A stretch of 64,000 bases of DNA from Candidatus Firestonebacteria bacterium RIFOXYD2_FULL_39_29 (lineage in GTDB: Bacteria > Oederibacteriota > D2-FULL-39-29), in assembly GCA_001778375.1 (NCBI GenBank), contig MFGV01000061.1, positions 1 to 64,000 on the forward strand, given 5' to 3'. The notes beneath the pieces are model-generated. The model was not told the DNA's origin. It ran no database searches and saw nothing but the letters and a program-made list of their open reading frames with translations. Made by a program: the position numbers and the translations under genes. Shown here in pieces: positions 8,741-19,100 of this stretch (its first letter is position 1; the number at the start of each line of letters is the position of its first letter).

Positions 8741-9215
8741 TTTGTTCCTTTTTAGAGCCTGTCATGAAATGTATTATAAGCAGACAAACCCCTGTCGAAA
8801 TTGCAGCATCGGCAATATTGAATACCGCGAATTTGTACCGGGCATTTATCCCCAATTCAATAAAATCCCTGACTTGACCCTGAAAAGTGATCCTGTCAAT
8901 CAGATTTCCCACTGCACCGCCTATAATAAGAGAAAAAGAAAGCCGGGCAAGAACACCCTCTACAAGTATTTTCTTAAAGTAATAGAAGACAAACCCGAGA
9001 AAACAAAAACCAATGATAAGAAAAAAAGGTATACGGATTCTCGCATCCAAATCCGAAAGCATACCGAAAGCAGCGCCTTTGTTCATAATATAGGTAATAC
9101 GAAAAATCTCTCCAATTACAGAAATGGATTCGTTTAAATACATGCGGTGCTGCACAAAATATTTTACCGCCTGATCAAGTAAAATAACCCCTGTTATTAC
9201 AAAGTAAATCCACAT
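8730..9215 (-). CDS. lspA: Lipoprotein signal peptidase (SPase II)
   Basis: 161 residues with four predicted membrane segments. Both catalytic aspartate motifs are present: NLIDRI (about 110) and FNIADAAIS (about 137). LspA cleaves the signal peptide of lipoproteins after Lgt modification. It lies directly after ileS (4-base gap), the arrangement also found in E. coli (ileS-lspA). Confidence 0.94.
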   Translation of the reverse strand: MWIYFVITGVILLDQAVKYFVQHRMYLNESISVIGEIFRITYIMNKGAAFGMLSDLDARIRIPFFLIIGFCFLGFVFYYFKKILVEGVLARLSFSLIIGGAVGNLIDRITFQGQVRDFIELGINARYKFAVFNIADAAISTGVCLLIIHFMTGSKKEQNVS

Positions 9216-9219
9216 AAAG

Positions 9220-11991
9220 TCAGTATTGCTTAGTCTCCTTGAGAACCGTCACGCATCTTTCACATAGAGAGGCATGCGCGCTGTCTTTTCCCACTGTAGC
9301 GCTGAAATTCCAGCACCTTTCACATTTAACACCATCCGCCTTTTTTACTTCTACAAGGTTCTTATCCGCTTTTATAACTTCCACCTGCGAAACTATGAAA
9401 ATACCCGGCAATTCTTTTTCATATTGTTTATAAAGCATAAAATCCCCGTCAGAAGCCGTATTTACAACAACTTTTGCTTCATACGGATGACCGATTACTT
9501 TTGTATTCCTGAGAACCTCAAGCAGTTTCAGAGTTTCCGATCGAAGCGCTATTATTTTTTCATACTTTGTTTTTATCTCATTGTTTATATACTTTTCGGA
9601 AACCACAGGCCAATCAGAAGCATGCACACTTTTCTCAGGCACGCCTATTTTTCTGAGTTCCTGCCATATCTCTTCAGAAGTATAAACAAGGACCGGCGCC
9701 GTCATTTTAGTCAACGCCGTCAGTATTCTATACATAACAAATTGAGAACCTTTTCGGATAATAGAATCAGAAGCATTCACATAAAGGCGGTCTTTTAGAA
9801 TATCCATATAAAAAGAGCTTAAATCTACCACACAAAAATTATAGATTGCCTGATAGAATTTATAAAATTCATATTCATCATAATGTCCGGTTGATTCTTT
9901 TATTACTTCTTCCAGCCGGTGAAGCATATATTTATCCAGATCTGTAAGCTGCTCATAGGAGGGATCTTTTTCCCCCGGCCTGTAATCATAAAGATTGGAG
10001 ATTAAGTATCTCGCCGTATTTCTTATTTTCCTGTAGGCATCCATAAGCCTGGCAAGTATCTCATCCGAAAAACGGATATCATCGGTGTAATCAGAAGCCG
10101 CCACCCAGAGGCGGACTATATCAGCGCCGTATTTTTTGCAGGCCTCTTCCCCCGTAATTAAATTACCGAGGGATTTTGACATTTTTTTGCCTTCACCGTC
10201 CACGACATAACCGTGAGTTAAAACATTTTTAAAAGAAGGCTTGCCTTCCAGTGCCATCGCAGTAATGAGCGAAACCTGAAACCATCCTCGATGCTGATCC
10301 GAACCTTCAAGATACATCTCGCAAGGCCAGTCAAGCTTCGGGTTATTTTTTAAAACTGCAAAATGAGAACAGGAAGAGTCAAACCAGACATCCAGGATAT
10401 TTGTGTCTTTTTTAAACTCCGAACTTCCGCATTTTTTGCAGGTATATTTTTCCGGAAGGAATTCCGATGTTTCACGGGAGAACCACGCTTCGCTCCCTTC
10501 TTTTCCTATAATGCCGGTAATTTTGCTCAATACCCCTTCTTCAAGAACCGGTTCAAAGCATTTTTCGCAGTATATAACAGGGATTGGAACGCCCCAATAT
10601 CGCTGTCTCGAAAGACACCAGTCAGGCCGGCTTTCAAGCATGCCTTTCAGCCTGTTTTCCCCTACAGCCGGATACCATTTTACGCCCCCGGCAGCAGCAA
10701 TCATCTTCTTTCTCAGATCTTTATGTTCAACATTCAAAAACCATTGTTCCGTCGTTCTGAAAATAACAGGCTTTCTGCAGCGCCAGCAATGAGGGTAGGA
10801 GTGGATTATCTTTTCTTCATAGAGCAAGACCCCTTTCTCTTTTAAAAGTTCAATCACCAGAGGATCCGCCTCAAATACTTTCTTTCCTTCAAAAAGCTTA
10901 ACCTCTGAGGTAAATCTGCCGGCATCATCAAGCGGGCTAAGCGGGGCTATACCGTATTTTTTTGCAATAAAAAAGTCATCTTCTCCGTGTCCGGGAGCCG
11001 TATGCACGCAGCCTGTACCGTCCTGATCCGTAACATGCCCGCCAAGTATCACAAGACCTTCCCACCCCATAAACGGATGAAAGTATTTAAGCTTTTCCAG
11101 AACTGCGCCTTTAACACCTGTTTTTACCACGGTAAAACCGGTAATTTTTGCTTTTTCCAGAACTGTATTTACAAGATTGGCGGCAAGAATTATATATTCA
11201 TCTTTTATTTTTACAACGGCATAATCAATATCAGGATTAAGACAAATAGCCAGATTGGACGGAAGCGTCCAAGGGGTAGTTGTCCAGATAAGTAAACTTA
11301 CTTTTTTCCCGTCAGTTTCCGGACAGATATTTTTAATATTATTTTTAAGAAGAAATTTAACATAAACTGTCGGGGAAGTTTCATCTGCATATTCCACTTC
11401 AGCATCTGCCAGAGCTGTTTTGTGCGTCATGCACCAGAGTACGGGTCTCAGGCCTTTGTAAATATAACCTTCTTTTACAAGGCGCGCAAAGGTTCCGACG
11501 ATAGCCGCTTCGTAATTATGATCCAGAGACAAGTAAGGCTTTTCCCATTCTCCGAGTATTCCCAGCCGCTTAAACTGTTTTTTCTGAATTTCGACATACT
11601 TTAAGGCATAATCACGGCAAGCTCCTCTGAATTTCAGCAAGCCCTCTTTGGTGTGTTCAATTTTATGTTTTTCCGTTACTTTATGTTCAATAGGCATACC
11701 ATGACAGTCCCAACCGGGAATGTAGGGAGAGTCAAAACCTTTCATAGTTTTATATTTTATCACCATATCTTTCAGTACTTTATTTAAAGCAGTACCGACA
11801 TGAATATCGCCGTTAGCATAAGGCGGCCCGTCATGCAGGATAAACTTTTCATTCCCCGCTCTTTTTTCGCGTATCAGTTCGTAAAGTTTTTCCTTATCCC
11901 AGATATCAAGTATTACCGGCTCCCTCTGAGGCAGCCCGGCTTTCATGGGAAAAGAAGTATTTGGAAGATTTATTGTTTTACTGTAATCCAT
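9220..11991 (-). CDS. ileS: Isoleucyl-tRNA synthetase
   Basis: 923 residues, the normal bacterial length. The HIGH-type motif is GPPYANGDIHVGTALNK (about 55-71), the KMSKS motif is GKKMSKSLGN (about 600), and the long CP1 editing domain lies between (GWDCHGMPIEHK before it; TTTPWTLPSN within it). The C-terminus ends in a zinc ribbon (CERCWNF and CERC, about 895-915). It charges tRNA-Ile and edits misactivated valine. First gene of a four-gene operon with lspA, lgt and rluD. Confidence 0.97.
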   Translation of the reverse strand: MDYSKTINLPNTSFPMKAGLPQREPVILDIWDKEKLYELIREKRAGNEKFILHDGPPYANGDIHVGTALNKVLKDMVIKYKTMKGFDSPYIPGWDCHGMPIEHKVTEKHKIEHTKEGLLKFRGACRDYALKYVEIQKKQFKRLGILGEWEKPYLSLDHNYEAAIVGTFARLVKEGYIYKGLRPVLWCMTHKTALADAEVEYADETSPTVYVKFLLKNNIKNICPETDGKKVSLLIWTTTPWTLPSNLAICLNPDIDYAVVKIKDEYIILAANLVNTVLEKAKITGFTVVKTGVKGAVLEKLKYFHPFMGWEGLVILGGHVTDQDGTGCVHTAPGHGEDDFFIAKKYGIAPLSPLDDAGRFTSEVKLFEGKKVFEADPLVIELLKEKGVLLYEEKIIHSYPHCWRCRKPVIFRTTEQWFLNVEHKDLRKKMIAAAGGVKWYPAVGENRLKGMLESRPDWCLSRQRYWGVPIPVIYCEKCFEPVLEEGVLSKITGIIGKEGSEAWFSRETSEFLPEKYTCKKCGSSEFKKDTNILDVWFDSSCSHFAVLKNNPKLDWPCEMYLEGSDQHRGWFQVSLITAMALEGKPSFKNVLTHGYVVDGEGKKMSKSLGNLITGEEACKKYGADIVRLWVAASDYTDDIRFSDEILARLMDAYRKIRNTARYLISNLYDYRPGEKDPSYEQLTDLDKYMLHRLEEVIKESTGHYDEYEFYKFYQAIYNFCVVDLSSFYMDILKDRLYVNASDSIIRKGSQFVMYRILTALTKMTAPVLVYTSEEIWQELRKIGVPEKSVHASDWPVVSEKYINNEIKTKYEKIIALRSETLKLLEVLRNTKVIGHPYEAKVVVNTASDGDFMLYKQYEKELPGIFIVSQVEVIKADKNLVEVKKADGVKCERCWNFSATVGKDSAHASLCERCVTVLKETKQY

Positions 11992-12034
11992 AATTATTCG
12001 CCTTTAAAAGGATTTATTGTTTCCGGAAGGTCAG

Positions 12035-12643
12035 CTATTTATTCAGATATACCAGTAATCTTTTCATTGCAACATCAACCTCTACAGTCATTACTTTTAT
12101 TTTGCGCTGGAAATAGTTATAAGCTATTACACAGGGAATTGCGACCACCAGACCGCCGGCAGTTGCAACAAGAGCTTCCGCAATACCTTTTGCAACTATA
12201 GTCGGTCCGCCTGAACCTGATTTTGCCAGATCTTGGAATGCTTTAATAATTCCGACTACTGTACCAAAGAGTCCGATAAAAGGAGAAGCATTACCAAGCG
12301 TTCCGAGAATGCCAAGCCAGCTGTCCATTTTTACTCTTTCTTCCATCTTCTTAGATTCCATCAGTTCGCCTATATCAGCTTTATCCTTCTTCCTGTTTAT
12401 TATTCCCACTCTTATTACATTTGATATTGGAACAGGATTTTTATCGCAATGTGTTATAGCTTCATCGTAGGCATTCTTTTCAATAAACAACTCTATTTTT
12501 TCCATAAACTTGCTTGTATCAATACTGCACTTTCTAATGTACCACCATCTTTCGATAAAAGCAGTAACCGCCAGGACAGAACAAAGCAGTAATATAACAA
12601 GCGTAAAACTTGATTTAAATATCTCTAAAAAATCTATATTCAT
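12035..12643 (-). CDS. MotA/TolQ/ExbB proton channel family protein
   Basis: 202 residues. One membrane helix lies near the N-terminus (about 10-30) and two in the C-terminal half (about 100-125 and 150-175). The family signature SPFIGLFGTVVGIIKAF is present (about 117-133). Such proteins form the ion channel that energises Tol-Pal, TonB-type or flagellar machinery. No ExbD/TolR partner is adjacent, so the system it drives cannot be named. Its ATG lies 43 bases upstream of ileS on the same strand. GGAGG precedes the start. Confidence 0.88.
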   Translation of the reverse strand: MNIDFLEIFKSSFTLVILLLCSVLAVTAFIERWWYIRKCSIDTSKFMEKIELFIEKNAYDEAITHCDKNPVPISNVIRVGIINRKKDKADIGELMESKKMEERVKMDSWLGILGTLGNASPFIGLFGTVVGIIKAFQDLAKSGSGGPTIVAKGIAEALVATAGGLVVAIPCVIAYNYFQRKIKVMTVEVDVAMKRLLVYLNK

Positions 12644-12926
12644 CTAGCGCCTCCAAACATACAATTTACCCCTGATTTTACCATATTATATACGCTTTTT
12701 GCAAATACTCTTTAATTCTCTAATTTCCTAATGTGAAAGCAAAGTAAAGTATATTTATCACCGCGCAAAAAAGAAACCGTCAACCGGCAAGATAATCTAT
12801 ATGCAGGAACAATTTAAAGAAGCAGTTAATTATGGAAGACATAATACCTAAATTGCAACGTTTCAATCCAAGAGCCCGCGAGGAGCGCAACACCTGGTTT
12901 GCAGGGTTTACCCCGGGATAACGTGT

Positions 12927-14567
12927 TTAATCATTTCCTGTTGATTTCTTTAATATTTTTGCCAGATTTTTAAAAGGTGCGTTAATACTGACATCACCTT
13001 TATATTTTGAACCTTTTGTCGTCCTTCTTCTCAGTTTTTGAGTCAGCTCTCCCGCTATTCCTCCGCCTACGGACCCTCCCCGGTTCCGCAGGGAAGCCAT
13101 CAAAGCTATATAACATTCCTTGCAGCCGTAGTATTTTCTAAGTCTTACTGGAGCTTCCCATTCATGTCCGCTTTTACATTTCCACCAGACTTTTTTTGAG
13201 AAGCTCAGGGTTACATCTTTTGGAGTTAATTTTACATTTTTTACAGGATGCCATTCTTTTGCAAGTTCAGGCTTTACTGTAGCAAGGCAATTATCGTCAC
13301 AAACTTTCCTATTCTCACAATACGGGCATTTGACCCCTTTATTTCTTTTCTGTACTGACATTTCATAAACATGGCCTTTACTGCAAATCCACCATACTTT
13401 ATGCTGAGATACCGGTGAAACCTCATAAGGTGTAAAACTGTTATTCTTAGAAGGATGCCATTCCCGAACCAACAGGGGATTCAAGACCTGAAGACTTGCC
13501 TCCCTCGCTATTTTATACCCCGAACAATAAGGACAACCCGATCCCTTACTCCTGCTGGAAACTGCAGCATTCCATTCATGGCCTTTTTTACATTTCCACC
13601 AGACTTTGCTGCTAGACGCGGATGTCAAATCACAAGGAGTTAATTCCCCGTTTTTTGTCGGATGCCATTCTTTTGCCAGCCCTGGGTTCAATACGGCAAG
13701 AGAAGTCTCAGGACTTGCTTTAAAGTGTGAACAATATGGACATCCGGCACCGGCATTTCTACTGGCAATTACTGCTTTCCAGACATGCTTAGACTTGCAA
13801 ATCCACCAGACTTTTCTTCTGCCAGCCCCCGGAGGCACATCATAAGGGGTCAATTCTCCATTTTTAACAGGATGCCATTCTTTTGCCAGCTTTGGATTTA
13901 CAGCGGCAAGGCAATTGTTCTTATCAATTTTCTGATTACAACAGTAAGGACAACCGCGCCCAAGAGAGGTTCTATTGGCTATTCTCGCATTCCATTCATG
14001 CCCTTTGCTGCATTTCCACCAGGCTTTTAATACTATTTTTGAGCTGACCTCAAAAGGAGTCAGTTTACCATTTTTTCTGGGATGCCATTCTCCGGCTATT
14101 TCCGGATATAAAAGCGCGAGGCTTCTTTCTTTGGAAAACTTATTTCCGCTGCAATATGGACAGCCTCTTCCTCCAATACTTCTATCACCTACATTTGTCT
14201 GCCATTCATGCCCGTTTTCACAGGACCACCACACCTTTCTGTTGGAACCATTCACAACATCACGCGGAGTCAAGCTTCCATTTTTTACAGGATGCCATTC
14301 TTTTGCCAGCTTACCGTTTTTTGCCGCAAGAGAATTCTCTTTGCAAACCCTGTGACCGCTGCAATACGGACAGCCATCCCCTCTGCGCCGATGAGATATC
14401 GTATCTTCCCAGGCATGCCCTTTCACGCATTTCCACCAGACTTTCCGGCCGCTTCCCGGAGTAATATCACGGGGAGTCAGTTTACCGTTTTTTACAGGAT
14501 GCCATTCTTTTGCCAGCTTTGGATATTTTATTTTCAGACTACGTGTTTTGATAGTTTTACGGTTCAT
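12927..14567 (-). CDS. Seven-repeat zinc-ribbon protein (DUF4379)
   Basis: 546 residues built almost wholly from seven tandem units of about 68 residues. Each unit reads EWHP.KNG.LTP...., then KVWW.C..GHEW, then GCPYCSG. Each carries two Cys pairs or a Cys plus CPYC set fit to bind one zinc (treble-clef/zinc-ribbon). Unit 7 is degenerate (GCKECY) and is followed by a basic tail of about 60 residues. DUF4379 units occur in bacterial, phage and giant-virus proteins, often beside endonuclease domains. None is fused here. Nucleic-acid binding is a reasonable inference, not shown. It stands alone between tolQ and an SGNH gene. Confidence 0.85.
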   Translation of the reverse strand: MNRKTIKTRSLKIKYPKLAKEWHPVKNGKLTPRDITPGSGRKVWWKCVKGHAWEDTISHRRRGDGCPYCSGHRVCKENSLAAKNGKLAKEWHPVKNGSLTPRDVVNGSNRKVWWSCENGHEWQTNVGDRSIGGRGCPYCSGNKFSKERSLALLYPEIAGEWHPRKNGKLTPFEVSSKIVLKAWWKCSKGHEWNARIANRTSLGRGCPYCCNQKIDKNNCLAAVNPKLAKEWHPVKNGELTPYDVPPGAGRRKVWWICKSKHVWKAVIASRNAGAGCPYCSHFKASPETSLAVLNPGLAKEWHPTKNGELTPCDLTSASSSKVWWKCKKGHEWNAAVSSRSKGSGCPYCSGYKIAREASLQVLNPLLVREWHPSKNNSFTPYEVSPVSQHKVWWICSKGHVYEMSVQKRNKGVKCPYCENRKVCDDNCLATVKPELAKEWHPVKNVKLTPKDVTLSFSKKVWWKCKSGHEWEAPVRLRKYYGCKECYIALMASLRNRGGSVGGGIAGELTQKLRRRTTKGSKYKGDVSINAPFKNLAKILKKSTGND

Positions 14568-14767
14568 TTTCTTTTTCCTTTTTTATGAAACACCCAGTTA
14601 TATGTAGCTTATTATTACTACTTTTACAGAAAAATATAAAGTTGTTTTGTCTTCGAAATACCGGGAAGACAAGATCTTTGCAGGTACCTTTTGAAGTTCT
14701 TAAATGTCCTACTTGATTCTTTTGCCGCAACAATTACATTGAAGACTGCTTCTTATGTAATTCAGGC

Positions 14768-14800
14768 AGGTGACAGTCCCAAAGAGCAGGACAGTCACCT
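14768..14800. repeat. REP-like hairpin
   Basis: AGGTGACAGTCC and GGACAGTCACCT form a 12-bp stem with one central mismatch and a 9-base loop. It sits in the 14568-14859 gap, which otherwise shows no gene. Such isolated GC-richer palindromes resemble REP elements; no T run follows on either strand. Confidence 0.5.
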
Positions 14801-14859
14801 TACCCGGGTTGAATGCACATTAATATTGTATCCAAGTTTGAGCAAATGGTATTTTTGGG

Positions 14860-15507
14860 TTAGAACCACGTTGACAGCTGTTTTGCTATCATTTTATGGG
14901 CTTTTGCGTTCGGGTGGTTGATCTGGGAGAGCAGCTGTCTTAAATTTTTTCCGGATTTAATATGCCTTCGGTAGATTTTGAGACTGTCAACAAACCCGAC
15001 TCCATTTTCTTTTGCAAGCTTTTCTACCTGCAACCCGTGTAGATTAAGCCGGTTATTTTCATTTTCAAGGTTCTCCGTCCAATCCCCGGTGGGTGAAAGA
15101 AGTATCACTTTTATCCCGGCCACTTTAGCCTTTTTTATCATAGAGTTCCAGTATTTTTTCGCAGGTTTGAGCCCAAGTCCCCGGTCATTCAGAGAGTAAT
15201 CTATGGTTACAACATCCGGCTTTAGACTTAGGACGTCCCTTTTGAATCTCTTCGCCCCGCTTTTGGAGTTTTCCCCGCCTATGGCGGTGACTATCACATT
15301 CACCACGGCATAAGGATATTTTTTCTTTAGAGCAAGATGCAGGAGGTGCGGGTAAGAATTAAAAGTATCGACAAAAGGGGTTTTGAAATATCCAGAAGGA
15401 ACACTGTGCCCGTGACACACAATATTAACAGTACGGTTAGCAGGCCACTTGGAACGCATAATAGATTTTACTTCAGATAAATATTTCTTCTTGTTGGCAA
15501 TGGACAT
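14860..15507 (-). CDS. SGNH/GDSL-type hydrolase
   Basis: 215 residues. Block I is HGHSVPSGY (about 29-37; GHS instead of GDS, keeping the nucleophilic serine). Block III is DYSLNDRG (about 100-107, N for the oxyanion hole). Block V is NHPNAKAH (about 195-202, catalytic His). This supports a serine esterase/lipase or carbohydrate deacetylase fold. No signal peptide is evident. Substrate unknown. Upstream lies an AT-rich dispersed repeat (15541-15695). Confidence 0.82.
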   Translation of the reverse strand: MSIANKKKYLSEVKSIMRSKWPANRTVNIVCHGHSVPSGYFKTPFVDTFNSYPHLLHLALKKKYPYAVVNVIVTAIGGENSKSGAKRFKRDVLSLKPDVVTIDYSLNDRGLGLKPAKKYWNSMIKKAKVAGIKVILLSPTGDWTENLENENNRLNLHGLQVEKLAKENGVGFVDSLKIYRRHIKSGKNLRQLLSQINHPNAKAHKMIAKQLSTWF

Positions 15508-15540
15508 ATCATCCTTTCAGTAATAAATAATTAAGAACTA

Positions 15541-15695
15541 AGCACTAATAACTAAACAATAAGATTAAAATCATAAGCACTAAACATAAGGAGGTTTATT
15601 AAAACAATTACAACGATTTAGTTTAAGATTTAATTATTAAGTATTTGGTTTTTGTTGTCGAGTAGAATTTAGTGCTTTGCTCTTAGTCATTGCTC
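15541..15695. repeat. AT-rich dispersed repeat, copy A
   Basis: About 155 bp sharing the order AGCACTAATAACTAA, AACGATTTAGTTTAAGATTT, ATTATTAAGT and TTAGTGCTTTG with copy B at 24863-25022, in inverted orientation. It has no coding capacity. Its right end overlaps the last codons and the stop of the next gene (15683-15916). Confidence 0.6.
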
Positions 15696-15916
15696 TTTAT
15701 AGTAAACCATTTTGATCTTATTTTGCACGAGATCATAGCCAGAAAGAGTGAGATTATTGTGCTCCAGGGAGTAAAAGAGCAATGCGCTTTATAACCCAGA
15801 GGGCAGAGCTTGCTTGCAGCAGCATCCGGGATCAGTGTTATTACCGCAGATAAAGTCATAATTACCGTGAACGCCATTAATATCCCGTACCAAGGCTGCT
15901 TTTTTATTTTTGTCAT
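15683..15916 (-). CDS. Small membrane protein, DUF4418-like
   Basis: About 77 residues. A membrane helix (about 8-30), the segment CPLGYKAHCSFTPWSTI and a second helix match what I recall of DUF4418 proteins. I use the ATG at 15916, preceded by AAGGTGG, rather than 15949. Family members are often near permeases; none is here. The last residues (KSND and the stop) fall inside the repeat at 15541-15695, so the C-terminus may have been altered by the insertion. Confidence 0.6.
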   Translation of the reverse strand: MTKIKKQPWYGILMAFTVIMTLSAVITLIPDAAASKLCPLGYKAHCSFTPWSTIISLFLAMISCKIRSKWFTIKSND

Positions 15917-16139
15917 TTTGCCACCTTCTTTGTTTAAATTCCTTTCCACGATTTATTCCTTATATCTTTTTCTCTTTCGGATTTGATTTTGCAAACCGTC
16001 TAAACATCCAAACATCTAACCTTCGGTTATTTTCCCTGCTTCCGCCTAGGCGGATTTCGCGAAGAATTAAGGTTCTGATATTTAATACTTCGCTCAACTT
16101 CCCTTACTGCTTCTACTGTCCTTGCTTTCTCTACTTTTC

Positions 16140-19100
16140 TTACTTCCCCTGTTCCTTGAGCTGCGCTTTGATCGATTCAATCCTGAGTTTTGCCGCATTT
16201 ATCCATTCATCCTTCCCTGCATTTTTTATAATATCATTATATATATTTATTGCTTCATCAATTTTTTTCTTTTCTTCATATATCTCCGCAAGCTTAGCCA
16301 GGCCTGTAAGACGCCAGGCCCCTGATTTTGGCTCCATTTCACCAAGTTTAATAAGCTCTTTCTCCGCTTCATCATTTTTATCCTGCTTCATAAAGCATTC
16401 CGCAATCTGATACTGAATCTCTAGACTTGCTTCATCACCGTTTTTAAAAGGATATTTTCTGTAAGACTCCAAAGCAAGGTCAAATCTCTTAAGTTTTTGA
16501 TAAATATTTGCCGCTTCAGAAAGTGAAGAAAGCGCATTTTGATCCGCCGGGTATTTTTTATTAAACTCCGTATAGGTTGCCGCCGCCTCTTCAAGCTTAT
16601 TTGCCTTTTTGTAGGCTAAAGCCATGTTAAACATCGCCGCAGAGGCAAACTCAGATTCCGGAAATTTCTTTAGTATTTCCTTATAAGACAGTGCGGCATC
16701 CGCAAATAATTTCAGATTATAGTTGGAAGTCGCCGAATGAAATAATGCATCAATGACGTATTCATCCGCAGAAAAATTATTTATATACCTGCGGTAAGCC
16801 GAAAGTGCTTCTTCATAATTCTGCAATTTATAGTAAGATTCCGCAAGAAAGAAATGAGCTCCTCCCGCAGAGGAAGTCTCCGGATAATCCATTATGACTT
16901 TTAACAACTCCTCAGCCGCTTTATCATATTTCTTATCATCATAATATTTGCGGCCTATTTTAAATTGTATCTCTCCTGCAATCTTCGAATTCGGATATTT
17001 TACAAGAATACTTTTTAAGGTATCTATGGATTCCGAAACAGGATTTTCCGTATCAGCACCGGCTGCCGTTGTTTTTGTGCCGGCGGTTACCGCCGCAGCA
17101 GAAGCTTCGACCTTCTTTTTTGTTGCCGACTCAAGGGATTCTATAACATCCGCGACCTGCGCATCCTCAGGATAGAGATCAAGGTATTTTTTAAATTCCT
17201 TCATGGCACTGTCATATTCTCTTGCATTATAATAACTCTGTCCGATTCTAAGCTGTGCGTCTTTTACCCACTTTGCCTCGGAATAATTGGCAATTAGTTT
17301 TCTAAAAGCCGTGACCGCTTCTGTGTATTTCTGCGCTCTAAAGTAGGTATCGGCAACTTGATAAAGAGCTTCCGGGGCTTTTTTATCGTTTTTGTATTTT
17401 TCAACAAGGTTTTCCCAGGATTTAATTGCATTACTGTAGTATTCAAGACGGTAGTAGCAAAGTCCGCTTCTATAAAGCGCTTCAGGGGCAAGAACATCTT
17501 CCGAATTGTCATTAGCATACTTCTCATAAAGAGAAAGTGCTTCAGTATATTTTTTTTGATTAAACAAACTGTCGGCGATCTCATACTGCGACTGTGTAAC
17601 CATCTTATCATGAGTGTCTTTTGTTTCTTCCTGATCAAAAGACTCTAATACTTTTTTTGTTTCTTTCTCCGCCATATCATATTTCCCTGTTGCATTTGAG
17701 ACATAAGACATTCCCGACTGGGCATGAACAGCTTCCGGAGTATTTTTAAAATCCCTGCGGATCATATCAAAGACCATCTGTGCATCCTTATAAAGACCCG
17801 AACGGAAGTAAGCATCTGCAACATACAGGAACGTACGAGCTCTCCATACACTATCCGAAGGTTTTAAAGTATTGGCTATAAATTGATAGTTGGTTATTAT
17901 CTGATCGAAATTACGCTGCTCATACTCGCTGTCATTTAACAGGCAAAGAGAGGCCTCATAAAGATTGGTAGCCGGCATCTTGTCCAGCACCATTCCGTAA
18001 TATTTTGAAGAGTCTGCGAATTTTTTCTCCTTGTAAAAATTATTGGCTGTCATATAAAGTGAATACGGGAATAGTTCATGCCGGTCAAAATCCCTGTTAT
18101 ACTGTTCATAAGCCCCTGCCGCCATAGGATAGGCCCCAACCGTGTAATAACACCAGCCGATTTTGTACTGAGCATAGGGTGCTACATTTTCTTTAAAATA
18201 CTCGGTGACGACGCTGCCGTATTTTACGTTTGCTTCACTCAACTTAGACTGTTTTCTTAACGATTCGGCAATCAGATACGCCGAAACAGGAGCGACCTCA
18301 ATATCAGCATAGGTTTTTCTGGTGTCTTCAAAAACCTTAATTGCTTCGTTATAATTTTTCTGAAGAAAGAAAGAGCAGCCGATTTTATAGGAGGCATACG
18401 CTTTATAAGCGCTCTTGGGAAATTGATCCATGAATTTTCTGTAAGAATTAGCCGCTGAGAAATAATCTGTAGCCGAATAAAAGGACTCGGGAATAGAGTA
18501 AGATGCTCTCTCAACATAATTGCTTTTTGGGAACTCAATGACTACTTTTCTGTAATTTACTATTGCCGAAAAACCCTTACCTTGAAGGTCCAGACACCTG
18601 CCGGTATAATAATAGCCTTCCGCTGTTTTAACATTTTTGAACCGCTCGTAAGCAGCACTTATATCATTTTTATAATATGCTATAAGCCCGAGAGCAAACT
18701 GGACTTTAGGACTGTCGGCATAGGCAGGATACATGGTTCCAAGCTGTACCAGCACATTTGCGGCCTCTTCCCATTTCTCCCGAATAAGGCAGCAAAGCGC
18801 AATGCTGTATATTGCTTCACTTTTTAAATATGAATCCGAATAAACATTCGTAAGGTCTCTGAAGGTTTCTATAGCTTTTTCATAATTACCCTTATTATAA
18901 TAACATTCCGCTATGCGAAAAAGAGCGTCATCACTTACTTCGTTTCTGGAGTAACCTCCTACTTTTTTATATTCTTCTATCGCATTATCAAAGGTCGGAA
19001 TAAACGGCACTTCCTCGGGAAGAACAACACCTTTTTCGTCAACTTTGGATTTTAATCTCAAATCCTTCACTTGCTTAAGGGAAAAAGCTTTTATTGCTTC

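Noticed and set aside
9274-11604. Several long plus-strand open frames opposite ileS
   Set aside because: They lie wholly antisense to a well-conserved gene, have no recognisable motifs, are rich in F, S and H as expected of shadows, and lack ribosome sites.
12927-14567. CRISPR-like periodicity (regular repeats about 200 bases apart)
   Set aside because: The spacing comes from a protein-coding array; repeats differ at the DNA level and share amino-acid patterns, with no spacers.
13455-14588. Overlapping plus-strand frames opposite the zinc-ribbon gene, which also show repeats
   Set aside because: Their repeats mirror the seven-unit gene on the other strand; the real coding strand has the Cys-rich pattern.
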